In this document: positions 43,672 to 52,283 of the stretch, one piece after another
Numbering within the stretch: the stretch's first letter is position 1
Layout: the number at the start of each line of letters is the position of its first letter
NCBI GenBank assembly: GCA_016718655.1
Contig: JADKCV010000002.1
Coordinates: forward strand, 1 to 64,000
Reading direction: 5' to 3'
Length of the DNA: 64,000 nucleotides
Source: Flavobacteriales bacterium
Lineage (GTDB): Bacteria; Bacteroidota; Bacteroidia; Flavobacteriales_F; PHOS-HE28
Notes under the pieces: model-generated
What the model was told of the DNA's origin: nothing
What the model saw: the letters and a program-made list of their open reading frames with translations, nothing else
Databases searched by the model: none
Position numbers and translations under genes: made by a program

Positions 43672-46600
43672 ATGGCACGATCCTTCGGGCTCTTCACCTC
43701 CTTCCTGCTGGCATCGGTTCCCGGTCACGGTCAGCACTTCCAGCAACGGGCGGACCATATCATCTCCGTATTGCTTGATGATGTCACGCATGTGCTTCAC
43801 GGGGAAGAGACCTTGCGGTACACCAACAATAGCAGCACCGCGCTGGATACGCTGTGGCTGCACCTGTGGCCCAACGCTTACGCCACGCCCAACACAGCGT
43901 TGGACAGGCAGTTGGTGCGCATGGGTGAACCGGACCTTCACTTCGCCAAGCCCGAGGAGCGCGGCGGCATCGACAGCCTCGACTTCCGCGATCCCAACGG
44001 CATGAAGCTCACTTGGGGCTTCCATCCGAAGCACGCTGACATCGGCTGGGTGAAGCTCGGCAAGCCGGTGATGCCGGGCACCACCACCACACTGCACACG
44101 CCGTTCCGCGTGAAGATCCCTGATGGCAAGTTCTCGCGACTGGGGCACACTGGCCAGGCCTACTACATCACCCAGTGGTTCCCCAAGCCTGCCGTATACG
44201 ATCACAATGGCTGGCACATCATGCCCTACCTCACCCAAGGCGAGTTCTTCTGCGAGTTCGGTAGCTACGACGTGTCCATCACCCTGCCGGCGAACTACGT
44301 GGTGGGCGCCACCGGTGTAGTGCAGAACAGCACTGAACAAGCCTGGATGGACAGCCTCGCTGCCACGCCCTATTCCGACGCACGCCGCTTCAAGCTGGAC
44401 TTCCAGCGCAGTGCACTGAACAGCTTCCCGCCTTCCGCAGGAACCACCAAGACCCTACGCTATGTGCAGGACAACGTGCACGACTTCGCCTGGTTCGCGG
44501 ACAAGCGCTTTGTGGTGCGCAAGGATGTGGCCACGCTGCCTGACAGCCGACGTTCCGTTACGGTATGGGCCCTCTTCACCCCAAAGAACGCCGAGAAATG
44601 GGAGGCCATGGGCACACGCTCGTTGGTGAACAGTCTGCTCCACTACAGTGAATGGCTCGGCGCTTACCCCTATGACGTGTGCACCGCTGTGGACGGCACC
44701 ATCAGCGCGGGTGCTGGCATGGAGTACCCCATGATCACCATCATAGGCGATATGGGCGACACCCAGGCCTTGGACAACGTGATCGCACACGAGGTGGGCC
44801 ACAACTGGTTCCAAGGCATCCTTGCCAGCAACGAGCGCGATCATCCATGGATGGACGAAGGCATGAACAGCTTCGTGGAGCTCACCTACATGCGGCGCCA
44901 ATATCCCGGTAGCGGTATGAGCATGTCCATTCCAGGGCTGTCCAACGAACTCCAGAGCAGGGACCCCCATCGTCTGCAAAGCGAACTGGGCTACCGGCTG
45001 AACGCGCGCCGCAACCTGGACCAGGGCCTCTGCCTGCACAGTACGCACTATACAAGCACCAATTACGGCACCAACGTCTACATGAAGTCGGCGCTGGCCT
45101 TCGATCACTTGCTGGCTTACCTGGGCGAAGCGGCCATGAAGCGGTGTATGCGAGCGTACCACGCCGAATTCAAGTTCCGCCATCCCACGCCGTCGGATGT
45201 GCAACGCGTCTTCGAGCGGGAAAGCGACAAGGACCTGAACTGGCTCTTCAAGGGATTCCTCTGCACCGATGAGAAGTACGATGTGAAGGCCGTGTCGCTG
45301 GACCGCCGGCTGTGGACCGGCACGGAAGAACGCATGTACTTGGGCCACCGCGCGAAGGGTCCATCGAAGGTGCCCTTCGCCATCACCGGCTACCTCGGCG
45401 CGGACAGTCTGGGCACGGTGTGGGACTGGAACCACGGCTTCGGTCACCAAGGTAGAACGGAGTACGCACAACTGCCCTGGCCCGAAGTGGACCGCGTGCG
45501 GATCGATGCCGGCGAACGTACCATGGACATCGACCGACGCAACAACACTGTCCGCGGCGCGGGTCTCTTCAAGCGCACCACCGCTCCCCGTTTCAAATTC
45601 CTCGCAGGGCTGGAGCAACAGGACCGCCGCTCGGTGTTCTACGCGCCGCTGGTAGCAGCCAACGGACACGATGGCGTGCAGGTGGGGCTGCTGTTGCACA
45701 ACACCACCTTCCCCAGCCAGCGCACCGAATGGGTCCTGGCACCCTTGTACGGTCTTGGTAGCGAACGCCTCGGTGGTGCGGCCCGCATCGAGCACCACTT
45801 CGACCGCTTACGCAGCAAGCTCTTCCAGAACATCCACCTGGGCCTGAGCGCACGCTCCGCTTCCACCTTCCACGACCACTACGCCCATGCCTGGTATGCC
45901 AAGGTGCAACCGTCGGTGCGCTTCGACCTGAAGCGCGACCCGCTCTCACGGCCATGGTCCCACAGCGTTACGCTGCGTGGCATTCACCTCACGTTCGGAA
46001 GCCGCACGGACGCACCCGATGTGCCGGTCGTGGAGCGCAATGACGAACGCACTTACGCCGAACTAAGCTATTTGGCCCAGGACCGCGGCGCACTCTCACC
46101 CACCATGGTGAACCCGGAGATCACCGTGGGGAATGGTATGGCGCGCGCCGCGGTGGAGCTGCGGCAAGGCTTCACCTATAACAGCCGGAAGGACCAACTT
46201 CGGCTGCGCCTCTTTGCCGGCGCGTTCCTCAGCAAGGATCCTCAGGGCTTGCGCACCGGACTGGAAGCCTGGGGCCTCAGCTGGGGTCCGGAAGACCTGC
46301 TCTTCGACCACGCCTACCTGGAACGTGGTGCCACGGATCGTCTGTTGAGTCGTCAGTTCACCAAGCAGCAGGGCGGCTTCAAGACCCCGTTCCTGCAGGG
46401 CGGTAGCGATACGTGGGTCGCATCCCTCAACCTGGAATTCGACCTGCCCATCGGCATCCCGCTGTCGCTCTTTGCCAGTGCGGGCGCGGTACCGATCACC
46501 ACCATCTCCCCCGACGGTCGCAGCACCAGCACCGCGGGATATGCCGAGGCGGGCATCGGCATTCAGGTCATGCGCGACGTGATCGAACTGTGGGTACCTC

Positions 46601-46728
46601 TATTTGTGTCCGAGCGCATCGCTGACGAAGAAGAGTTCCTGGACCGTGGCATCGGAGATCGGATCCGCCTCGTGTTCGCACTCGAGAAGCTCGACCCCAC
46701 CCGGTTGCTGCGGCGCGTAAGGCCATAA
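43672..46728 (+). CDS. M1-family metallopeptidase with beta-barrel-like C-terminal domain
   Basis: 1018 residues from ATG 43672, with signal peptide ASVPGHGQ. Residues about 15-230 form the M1 N-terminal beta domain. The catalytic part has GAGMEYPMITI (GAMEN-like exopeptidase loop) and the zinc site HEVGHNWFQGI (HExxH at 373-377) with the third ligand in WMDEGMNSFVE. After about residue 640 the sequence switches to alternating hydrophobic strands with aromatic girdles (APRFKFLAGLEQQ, VQVGLLLHNTTFP, LRLRLFAGAFLS, LNLEFDLPIG, IRLVFALEKLDP). This looks like an outer-membrane barrel and not the usual M1 C-terminal helical domain. It is probably an outer-membrane aminopeptidase. The in-frame ATG 43639 lies in the terminator region. 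Confidence 0.9.
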   Translation: MARSFGLFTSFLLASVPGHGQHFQQRADHIISVLLDDVTHVLHGEETLRYTNNSSTALDTLWLHLWPNAYATPNTALDRQLVRMGEPDLHFAKPEERGGIDSLDFRDPNGMKLTWGFHPKHADIGWVKLGKPVMPGTTTTLHTPFRVKIPDGKFSRLGHTGQAYYITQWFPKPAVYDHNGWHIMPYLTQGEFFCEFGSYDVSITLPANYVVGATGVVQNSTEQAWMDSLAATPYSDARRFKLDFQRSALNSFPPSAGTTKTLRYVQDNVHDFAWFADKRFVVRKDVATLPDSRRSVTVWALFTPKNAEKWEAMGTRSLVNSLLHYSEWLGAYPYDVCTAVDGTISAGAGMEYPMITIIGDMGDTQALDNVIAHEVGHNWFQGILASNERDHPWMDEGMNSFVELTYMRRQYPGSGMSMSIPGLSNELQSRDPHRLQSELGYRLNARRNLDQGLCLHSTHYTSTNYGTNVYMKSALAFDHLLAYLGEAAMKRCMRAYHAEFKFRHPTPSDVQRVFERESDKDLNWLFKGFLCTDEKYDVKAVSLDRRLWTGTEERMYLGHRAKGPSKVPFAITGYLGADSLGTVWDWNHGFGHQGRTEYAQLPWPEVDRVRIDAGERTMDIDRRNNTVRGAGLFKRTTAPRFKFLAGLEQQDRRSVFYAPLVAANGHDGVQVGLLLHNTTFPSQRTEWVLAPLYGLGSERLGGAARIEHHFDRLRSKLFQNIHLGLSARSASTFHDHYAHAWYAKVQPSVRFDLKRDPLSRPWSHSVTLRGIHLTFGSRTDAPDVPVVERNDERTYAELSYLAQDRGALSPTMVNPEITVGNGMARAAVELRQGFTYNSRKDQLRLRLFAGAFLSKDPQGLRTGLEAWGLSWGPEDLLFDHAYLERGATDRLLSRQFTKQQGGFKTPFLQGGSDTWVASLNLEFDLPIGIPLSLFASAGAVPITTISPDGRSTSTAGYAEAGIGIQVMRDVIELWVPLFVSERIADEEEFLDRGIGDRIRLVFALEKLDPTRLLRRVRP

Positions 46729-46799
46729 GGCCGATGTTCGGGAAGGTCCGGCCTTACCGGTAGGGATCGGCCAACGACGAATGCCGATCTTCGCGCAGC

Positions 46800-47600
46800 A
46801 TGCACACCGGCCAACGCATCTATTTCCTAGGCGACTTCCACCTTGGCGTGCCCGATGCAGCGAGCAGTCTGACCCGCGAGAAACGCATCGTGGCCTTCCT
46901 GGATGAAGCGGCGAAAGATGCGGCGGAGATCATCCTGATGGGTGATCTGTTCGACTTCTGGTTCGAATACACCTACGCGGTTCCGCGAGGCCATGTGCGC
47001 TTCCTGGGCAAGATCGCGGAGCTTACCGACCGCGGCGTTCCGGTGCATCTCTTCATCGGCAACCACGACATGTGGATCTTCGATTACGTGCCGAAGGAGA
47101 CCGGTGTGATGGTGCATCGCGCACCGATCGAACGCACCATCGGTGGCAGGACGTTCCTCATCGGCCACGGCGATGGCCTAGGCCCTGGCGACCATGGCTA
47201 CAAGTTCATGAAGCGCATCTTCCGCAACCCGGTATGCCAATGGGCGTTCGCGCGCCTCCATCCCAATTTCGGCCTGTGGCTGGGCGACCTGTTCAGCGGC
47301 CAGAGCCGGAAGAAGAGCTACGAGAACGACCGCAAGTGGCTGGGCGCGGACAAGGAATGGCTGGTCCAGTATTGCAAGGAGCAGCTGACCCGGACGCACT
47401 ACGACTACATGCTCTTCGGGCACCGACACCTACCCATCGACATGGAGGTGAAGCCCGGCAGCCGATACATCAACCTCGGCGATTGGATCACCTACTTCAC
47501 GTACGGGGTGTTCGATGGAACGGAGGTGAAGTTGATGAAGCGCGTGGGCGATGGGACGTTGAGCGCGGATGTGCGGATCACGGGAGGGCCAGCGGTGTAG
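46800..47600 (+). CDS. lpxH: UDP-2,3-diacylglucosamine hydrolase
   Basis: Lipid A synthesis: cleaves UDP-2,3-diacyl-GlcN to lipid X and UMP. The 266-residue calcineurin-like phosphoesterase has FLGDFHLGV, ILMGDLFDFWFEY, FIGNHDMWIF, LIGHGDGLGPGD and FGHRHLPID, providing the full set of metal-binding Asp/His/Asn. It is longer than E. coli LpxH by about 25 residues, as is usual in Bacteroidota. ATG 46800 fits. Together with lpxK, two steps of Raetz-pathway lipid A synthesis fall in this window, 7 kb apart. Confidence 0.94.
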   Translation: MHTGQRIYFLGDFHLGVPDAASSLTREKRIVAFLDEAAKDAAEIILMGDLFDFWFEYTYAVPRGHVRFLGKIAELTDRGVPVHLFIGNHDMWIFDYVPKETGVMVHRAPIERTIGGRTFLIGHGDGLGPGDHGYKFMKRIFRNPVCQWAFARLHPNFGLWLGDLFSGQSRKKSYENDRKWLGADKEWLVQYCKEQLTRTHYDYMLFGHRHLPIDMEVKPGSRYINLGDWITYFTYGVFDGTEVKLMKRVGDGTLSADVRITGGPAV

Positions 47601-47639
47601 TCGCAGTTCTTCCAGGGTATGACCAAGGCCTTCTCTGCT

Positions 47640-48023
47640 ATGAACGATCCGAATTGCCCAGTTTGTAGCTCTGTGCTCATCACCAGACCAGCAACGCCAT
47701 GCATGGAATGCGGCGCTGACGAATTTGAACTTGACCACTATCTCACACACGAATACACGGAGTTCGAGGCCTACTTTGGTCAGTCGGTCATCCTATGCGA
47801 TTTCTGCGTAGCCGATTTCGCCTCATACGACCCAGCCTACTTTGGATTCTCGAAAGGCAGGAAGATCAGTAGCTCCGATTGGACTTTCGTACGGCGCATC
47901 AATGACTTTCAACTCGCTCCCCAACCCTATTGCCCGAACTGCGTACATCTACTGTCGTTCATGACTTTCGTGGAGGGTTGTCGTCAAGGAAATGAAAGGC
48001 GAGACTCTGAAGCAAGGTCTTGA
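47640..48023 (+). CDS. Small Cys-rich putative zinc-binding protein
   Basis: 127 residues from ATG 47640 (47619 is an in-frame alternative). Cysteines come in pairs: CPVC near residue 6, CMEC, CDFC and CPNC; this looks like two zinc ribbons around a segment with YLTHEYTEFEAYFGQ. No signal peptide or helix. I do not know the family. Base composition is noticeably less GC-rich than its neighbours and codon choice is less biased, which may mean recent acquisition. It sits alone between lpxH and the converging GAPDH gene. Confidence 0.65.
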   Translation: MNDPNCPVCSSVLITRPATPCMECGADEFELDHYLTHEYTEFEAYFGQSVILCDFCVADFASYDPAYFGFSKGRKISSSDWTFVRRINDFQLAPQPYCPNCVHLLSFMTFVEGCRQGNERRDSEARS

Positions 48024-48054
48024 TCGGTCACCACCTAAAGAACCGGATAGGATA

Positions 48055-49044
48055 CTAGTTCCCCAACCGCCCCACCAGGTCCACCAACCGGCTGCTGTAC
48101 CCGTACTCATTGTCGTACCAGCCCATGATCTTCACCATGTTGCCCACCACGCTGGTGAGCTGTGCGTCGAAGATGCAGCTGTTGGGGTCGCCCACGATGT
48201 CCACGCTGACGATGGGGTCCTCAGTGTAGCGCAGGATGCCCTTCAAGGGGCCTTCGGCAAGCTGCTTGAAGTGCGCGTTTATCTCGTCCGCCGTCCTCAG
48301 GTTCTTCACCCGCACGGTGATGTCGGTGATGGACCCATCAGGCACGGGTACGCGGATGCCACCGCCACCCAGCCGACCATCAAGCTCGGGGAAGATGCGT
48401 GTGATGGCCTTGGCTGCACCGGTGGTGGTGGGCACCATGCTCACGGCTGCGGCACGGGCGCGGCGCAGGTCCTTGTGTGGTGCGTCGTGCAGGCGCTGAT
48501 CGCCCGTGTAACTGTGCACGGTGGTGATGAAGCCATCCTCGATACCGCAGAGGTCCCGGATGCCCATGATCATCGGCGCCGCACAGTTGGTGGTGCAACT
48601 CGCGTTGGAGATGATGATGTCGGCCGTATCGAGCAGGTGGTCGTTCACACCGAGCACGATAGTCTTGATGTCGGCATCCTTGGCCGGGGCGGACAACACC
48701 ACCTTCTTCGCGCCCGCCTTCAGGTGTGCCGATGCCTTGTCGCGGGTGAGGAAAAGACCGGTGCACTCCAGCACCACATCGATGTTCAGTTTCGCCCAAG
48801 GCAGCGCCGCCGGATCCTTTTCCGCGAAGGCCAGCACCTTCTTGCCGCCCAGGACCAGGTGTTGTTCATCATAGCCCACTTCACCTGGGAATACGCCATG
48901 CACGGAGTCATACTTGAAGAGGTGTGCCAGCGTCGCGTTATCCGTGAGGTCGTTCACGGCAACGAGTTCGATGTCCTTACGATCCTGGAGGATACGGGCC
49001 GTGACGCGACCGATGCGACCGAATCCGTTGATGGCTATGCGCAT
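48055..49044 (-). CDS. gap: Glyceraldehyde-3-phosphate dehydrogenase, type I
   Basis: Glycolysis: oxidises glyceraldehyde-3-phosphate to 1,3-bisphosphoglycerate. The 329-residue product has INGFGRIGR at the N-terminus and VAVNDLTD, where the Asp favours NAD over NADP. It also has SNASCTTNCAAP, whose first Cys is catalytic, HSYTGDQ, and WYDNEYGYSSRLVDLV at the end. All active-site residues are present. No clear promoter was seen upstream. Alone on the minus strand. Confidence 0.97.
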   Translation of the reverse strand: MRIAINGFGRIGRVTARILQDRKDIELVAVNDLTDNATLAHLFKYDSVHGVFPGEVGYDEQHLVLGGKKVLAFAEKDPAALPWAKLNIDVVLECTGLFLTRDKASAHLKAGAKKVVLSAPAKDADIKTIVLGVNDHLLDTADIIISNASCTTNCAAPMIMGIRDLCGIEDGFITTVHSYTGDQRLHDAPHKDLRRARAAAVSMVPTTTGAAKAITRIFPELDGRLGGGGIRVPVPDGSITDITVRVKNLRTADEINAHFKQLAEGPLKGILRYTEDPIVSVDIVGDPNSCIFDAQLTSVVGNMVKIMGWYDNEYGYSSRLVDLVGRLGN

Positions 49045-49144
49045 GTCAGTAGTTTGGAACAGTTGGGGTCGGTGAGGATCGGGGGTGGCTCGTTGCCTCG
49101 AGTGCCACCTGTGACGTAATCGGCCTTCACGCCATGACCATCAT

Positions 49145-50020
49145 TCAGAACAGGTGCTTCTCGGCGTGATAACTGCTACGCACCAAGGGCCCACTCTCCA
49201 CATAGCGAAAACCCTTGTCCATTCCGACCTCCTTGAATCGAGCGAACCGATCAGGATGGATGAACTCCGCTACAGGCAAGTGCGCTTTGGTTGGCTGCAA
49301 GTACTGGCCCAAGGTCAGGATGTCCACCCCTACGCTGCGCAGGTCATCCATGCTCTCCTCCACCTCCCGGTCGCTCTCACCAAGACCAAGCATGATACCA
49401 CTCTTCGTACGCAACCCGGCGCGCTTGGAACGCATGAGCACTTCCAAACTCCGGTCGTACTTCGCTTGTACCCGTACCTGCTTGGTCAAGCGACGAACGG
49501 TCTCCAAGTTGTGGGACAGTATATCGGGTGCCGCTTCAGTGACCACGTCCAGGTTCTCCCACTTCCCTTGGAAATCAGGGATCAACGTTTCCATTGTTGT
49601 CGCAGGTGTGCGGCGACGGATGGCCCGTATGGTCTTGGCCCAAATAGCGCTGCCTCCGTCCTTCAGGTCGTCGCGGTCCACACTGGTGATCACACAATGC
49701 TTGACGCCCATCAATTCCACGCTTCGCGCCACCCGAGCAGGTTCGAAAGGGTCCACGGCCTCGGGTCGCCCGGTCGCCACGGAACAGAATCCGCAGCTTC
49801 GTGTGCAGATATTGCCCAGGATCATGAAGGTCGCAGTGCCTGCACCCCAGCATTCACCCATATTGGGACAATTACCGCTTTGACAGATGGTATGGAGCTT
49901 GTGTTCGCTGACGATCTCGCGCACCTTCCGATAATTCTCGCCGGTGGGCAGCTTCACCCTCAGCCAATCGGGCTTACGGTCGCGGGGTATTGGTTCAAAG
50001 GCGGACGTGGTATCGTTCAT
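49145..50020 (-). CDS. lipA: Lipoyl synthase
   Basis: Radical SAM enzyme that inserts two sulfurs into octanoyl chains on lipoate-dependent enzymes. The 291-residue product has both iron-sulfur motifs: the auxiliary cluster CQSGNCPNMGECWG and the radical SAM CTRSCGFC. It also has VITSVDRDDLKDGG and the C-terminal RSSYHAEK, whose Ser ligates the auxiliary cluster. The start overlaps the stop of the upstream secreted-protein gene (ATGA). Confidence 0.97.
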   Translation of the reverse strand: MNDTTSAFEPIPRDRKPDWLRVKLPTGENYRKVREIVSEHKLHTICQSGNCPNMGECWGAGTATFMILGNICTRSCGFCSVATGRPEAVDPFEPARVARSVELMGVKHCVITSVDRDDLKDGGSAIWAKTIRAIRRRTPATTMETLIPDFQGKWENLDVVTEAAPDILSHNLETVRRLTKQVRVQAKYDRSLEVLMRSKRAGLRTKSGIMLGLGESDREVEESMDDLRSVGVDILTLGQYLQPTKAHLPVAEFIHPDRFARFKEVGMDKGFRYVESGPLVRSSYHAEKHLF

Positions 50021-50769
50021 TGTATGGTCTTCTTGCCGAACTGCAATGCCAAGTAGAACTGGAAGAAGAATTGTTTGTTCTCCACCCCTTCCTCCTCCAC
50101 CATGATCGGTATCACCTGAGGATAGGCATCCATTCCGACACCCATCTCCAGTGCTTTGATCCCCGAGGTCTGGGAGGCGTATTCAAAATTGAAACCGAAA
50201 CGCCCGAAGGCTCCCGGGTAGATCCCCATTTCCCCCACTCCCCTGAACCAGGTGGCTCGACCATAGATATTCTGGACATCATGGATCCTGGGGTCATACC
50301 GTTCGATGACGATGCTCTCGTAGGGGATCTGGTCGGGCTTGCCGATCTGCAAGTAGACCGGCTTCAGCAACCCGATCGACGGGCCTATCCCCCAGACATA
50401 GTTCACCTCTACCCCGGTCCTTCTGATCTTGTCCGTGATCTGGTGTTTACCTCCGTAGGTGGGGCGGAGGATCAGGAAGGAATTGGACTTCCCGTAGAAA
50501 TAGCCTCTCGAATCCTCATAATAGGGATTGAAGCTCTTGATCTCCTTCGGGTGTTTCATACCCACCAGTTCCACCCCCAGCAACCTGCGATCACGAGCCG
50601 TGGTATAGGTGCCACGATAGAAATGAACTCCCCATCCATCGCCATGTGCCGATATCCCCCCGTAGAATTCCTTCTTGTACGGGACCCGCGTCTCCTCATA
50701 GATCGTCTGCTGGGCAAGTGCGGGCACCCATGCCAACATCAGGAGCACAAGGTGGAGCGGTCGTATCAT
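50017..50769 (-). CDS. Secreted outer-membrane beta-strand-rich protein of unknown function
   Basis: 250 residues from ATG 50769, with signal peptide MIRPLHLVLLMLAWVPALAQQ. The rest is beta-rich (GGISAHGDGWGVHFYRGTY, VNYVWGIGPSIGLLKPVYLQI, FFFQFYLALQFGKK), which suggests a small outer-membrane barrel. It is always found beside lipA in the arrangement here only by 4-base overlap, so co-translation is likely, but no functional link is known to me. The in-frame ATG 50808 would disrupt the signal peptide pattern. Confidence 0.75.
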   Translation of the reverse strand: MIRPLHLVLLMLAWVPALAQQTIYEETRVPYKKEFYGGISAHGDGWGVHFYRGTYTTARDRRLLGVELVGMKHPKEIKSFNPYYEDSRGYFYGKSNSFLILRPTYGGKHQITDKIRRTGVEVNYVWGIGPSIGLLKPVYLQIGKPDQIPYESIVIERYDPRIHDVQNIYGRATWFRGVGEMGIYPGAFGRFGFNFEYASQTSGIKALEMGVGMDAYPQVIPIMVEEEGVENKQFFFQFYLALQFGKKTIQ

Positions 50770-50789
50770 CCAGCAGTTCGACACCACAG

Positions 50790-50797
50790 CAAAGCTA
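50790..50797 (-). promoter_or_regulatory. Likely -7 element for the 50017 gene and lipA
   Basis: TAGCTTTG on the minus strand, 20 bases before the ATG at 50769; no TTG at the proper spacing. Confidence 0.4.
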
Positions 50798-50846
50798 CGA
50801 CAAGCCAACGCTACCTTTCGGCCATTGGTATGTGACCCCTAACCAG

Positions 50847-51263
50847 ATGATGACCATGGATACGGCTACTGTTCAGTACCTGGGTGAGCTCCGCACGGAA
50901 CTAGTGCACGTTCGAAGCGAACAACACGTGCCGACCGATGCACCGGTCGATAATCAAGGCAAAGGCAGTGCCTTCTCACCGACGGACCTGTTGGCCACGT
51001 CCTTGGCGGCCTGCATGATCACCACCATGGGGATCGTAGCCCGCGACAAGGGCATTCCGTTGGTCGGGCTTCGGGCGCGGGTAGTGAAGCACATGGCTTC
51101 GGATCCTCGACGGGTGGCGCGTGTGGAAGTACACCTCGAAATGAGCGGAGAAGGTCTGGATGACCGCCAACGAAGCATCATGGAGAATACTGCTCGAACC
51201 TGTCCGGTGGCCCGAAGCTTGGCCAAGGAACTTGTGCAGGACCTATCGATCACCTTCCTCTGA
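50847..51263 (+). CDS. OsmC-family protein
   Basis: 138 residues of the OsmC/Ohr peroxide-reductase fold. There is KGSAFSPTDLLATSLAACMITTMGIVA, seen as the adjoining motifs FSPTDLLATSLAAC and MITTMGIVARD, with the first conserved Cys. The second occurs in NTARTCPVARSL. These two cysteines reduce organic hydroperoxides in studied members. Starts at 50847, 50850 or 50856 cannot be separated. It is divergent from the lipA unit. Confidence 0.9.
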   Translation: MMTMDTATVQYLGELRTELVHVRSEQHVPTDAPVDNQGKGSAFSPTDLLATSLAACMITTMGIVARDKGIPLVGLRARVVKHMASDPRRVARVEVHLEMSGEGLDDRQRSIMENTARTCPVARSLAKELVQDLSITFL

Positions 51264-51286
51264 ACAGCACGATGGTAAATAGGAAA

Positions 51287-51308
51287 GCCCGGACCTCTCG
51301 GCCCGGGC
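51287..51308. terminator. Hairpin between OsmC gene and small lipoprotein gene
   Basis: GCCCGG pairs with CCGGGC across a 10-base loop. It lies downstream of both converging genes; no T-run follows, so function as a terminator is probable but weak. Confidence 0.45.
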
Positions 51309-51335
51309 GTGGGGTCCATATCAACTCGATCGGCC

Positions 51336-51464
51336 TTAAACCTGCTTCGTCGGCTGCACCTTATGCACCTTCCCATAAGCAGGGCAGGAATGCGACTTCG
51401 AACACGAGGTCATCACCGTGCTCGTCAGCACCACTCCGGCCAGGATCAGAAGTACCTTTTTCAT
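51336..51464 (-). CDS. Tiny lipoprotein (42 residues)
   Basis: MKKVLLILAGVVLTSTVMTSC is a complete type II signal peptide with lipobox Cys, followed by a 22-residue mature part that contains SCPAYGKVHKVQP. The ORF has a clear start, a good signal peptide and a -7 promoter box (51519-51526), which argue that it is real. The function is unknown; similar tiny lipoproteins with a Cys-Pro-Ala-Tyr core occur in Bacteroidota. Confidence 0.72.
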   Translation of the reverse strand: MKKVLLILAGVVLTSTVMTSCSKSHSCPAYGKVHKVQPTKQV

Positions 51465-51518
51465 CGTTCAATCGTTTGTGCTCCTTGAGGGATGCCCCTG
51501 CAACGTAGGTCCAACGCT

Positions 51519-51526
51519 CAAAGTTA
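51519..51526 (-). promoter_or_regulatory. -7 promoter element of the tiny lipoprotein gene
   Basis: TAACTTTG on the minus strand, 55 bases before the ATG at 51464. No TTG at the expected distance. Confidence 0.4.
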
Positions 51527-51569
51527 CCTTTCATAACGACGCCTTCCAGAAAATGTTTCAACAGCGCTT

Positions 51570-52283
51570 GTGAATGGCGCTCTTACTATGACCCAGAATG
51601 GCACCATACCACCACAGCCACGTATCGGAGCGGATTGGTACGCCGTGCTGCATGAGGCCTTTGCCGCGCCTTCCTTCCATGAACTGCGATCCTTTCTGAT
51701 CGAAGAACGACGACATCATACGGTATATCCGAAGGGTTCACAGATCTTCAACGCGTTCGACGCATGCCCGTTCCGGTCGGTCCGCTTGGTGATCCTCGGC
51801 CAGGACCCTTACCATGGCCCAGGACAGGCGAACGGGCTCGCTTTCTCAGTACCTCAGGGCATTGCGACACCACCATCATTGCAGAACATCTTCAAAGAAT
51901 TGCAAAGGGACCTCGGACAACCCGTTCCACAAGCGGGAGACCTTGGTCACTGGGCGCGTCAGGGTGTATTGCTGCTCAACGCCACGTTAACGGTGCGCGC
52001 GGACCAAGCTGGATCCCACCAAGGGCGAGGATGGGAACCTTTCACCGATGCTGTCATTCAGCAACTTTCCAGCCTGCGTTCCGGCCTTGTATTCCTACTG
52101 TGGGGGCGATATGCACAGGAAAAAGGCCGACTTATCGACCGGGACCGGCACCACATCCTCACCGCACCACACCCGTCCCCTCTCAGTGCCCATCGTGGGT
52201 TCATCGGTTGTGGGCACTTTTCAAAGGCGAACGCCTTGCTTCAGCAACAAGGAGGACCACCCATCGACTGGAACCTGCCATGA
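51570..52283 (+). CDS. ung: Uracil-DNA glycosylase
   Basis: Removes uracil from DNA in base excision repair. The 237-residue family 1 enzyme shows VILGQDPYHGPGQANGLAFSV (catalytic Asp in GQDPYHG), the Phe/Asn uracil pocket with LLLNATLTV, and HPSPLSAHRGF with the catalytic His. All are intact. ATG 51588 (MTQNG) is an alternative start. The TGA overlaps the ATG of the next gene. Confidence 0.96.
   Translation: MNGALTMTQNGTIPPQPRIGADWYAVLHEAFAAPSFHELRSFLIEERRHHTVYPKGSQIFNAFDACPFRSVRLVILGQDPYHGPGQANGLAFSVPQGIATPPSLQNIFKELQRDLGQPVPQAGDLGHWARQGVLLLNATLTVRADQAGSHQGRGWEPFTDAVIQQLSSLRSGLVFLLWGRYAQEKGRLIDRDRHHILTAPHPSPLSAHRGFIGCGHFSKANALLQQQGGPPIDWNLP

Noticed and set aside
44455..45798. Long minus-strand ORF (447 codons) opposite the M1 peptidase
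   Set aside because: Antisense shadow; the plus strand has intact zinc-peptidase motifs.
47992..49119. Plus-strand ORF (375 codons) over GAPDH
   Set aside because: Antisense shadow of a complete gap gene.
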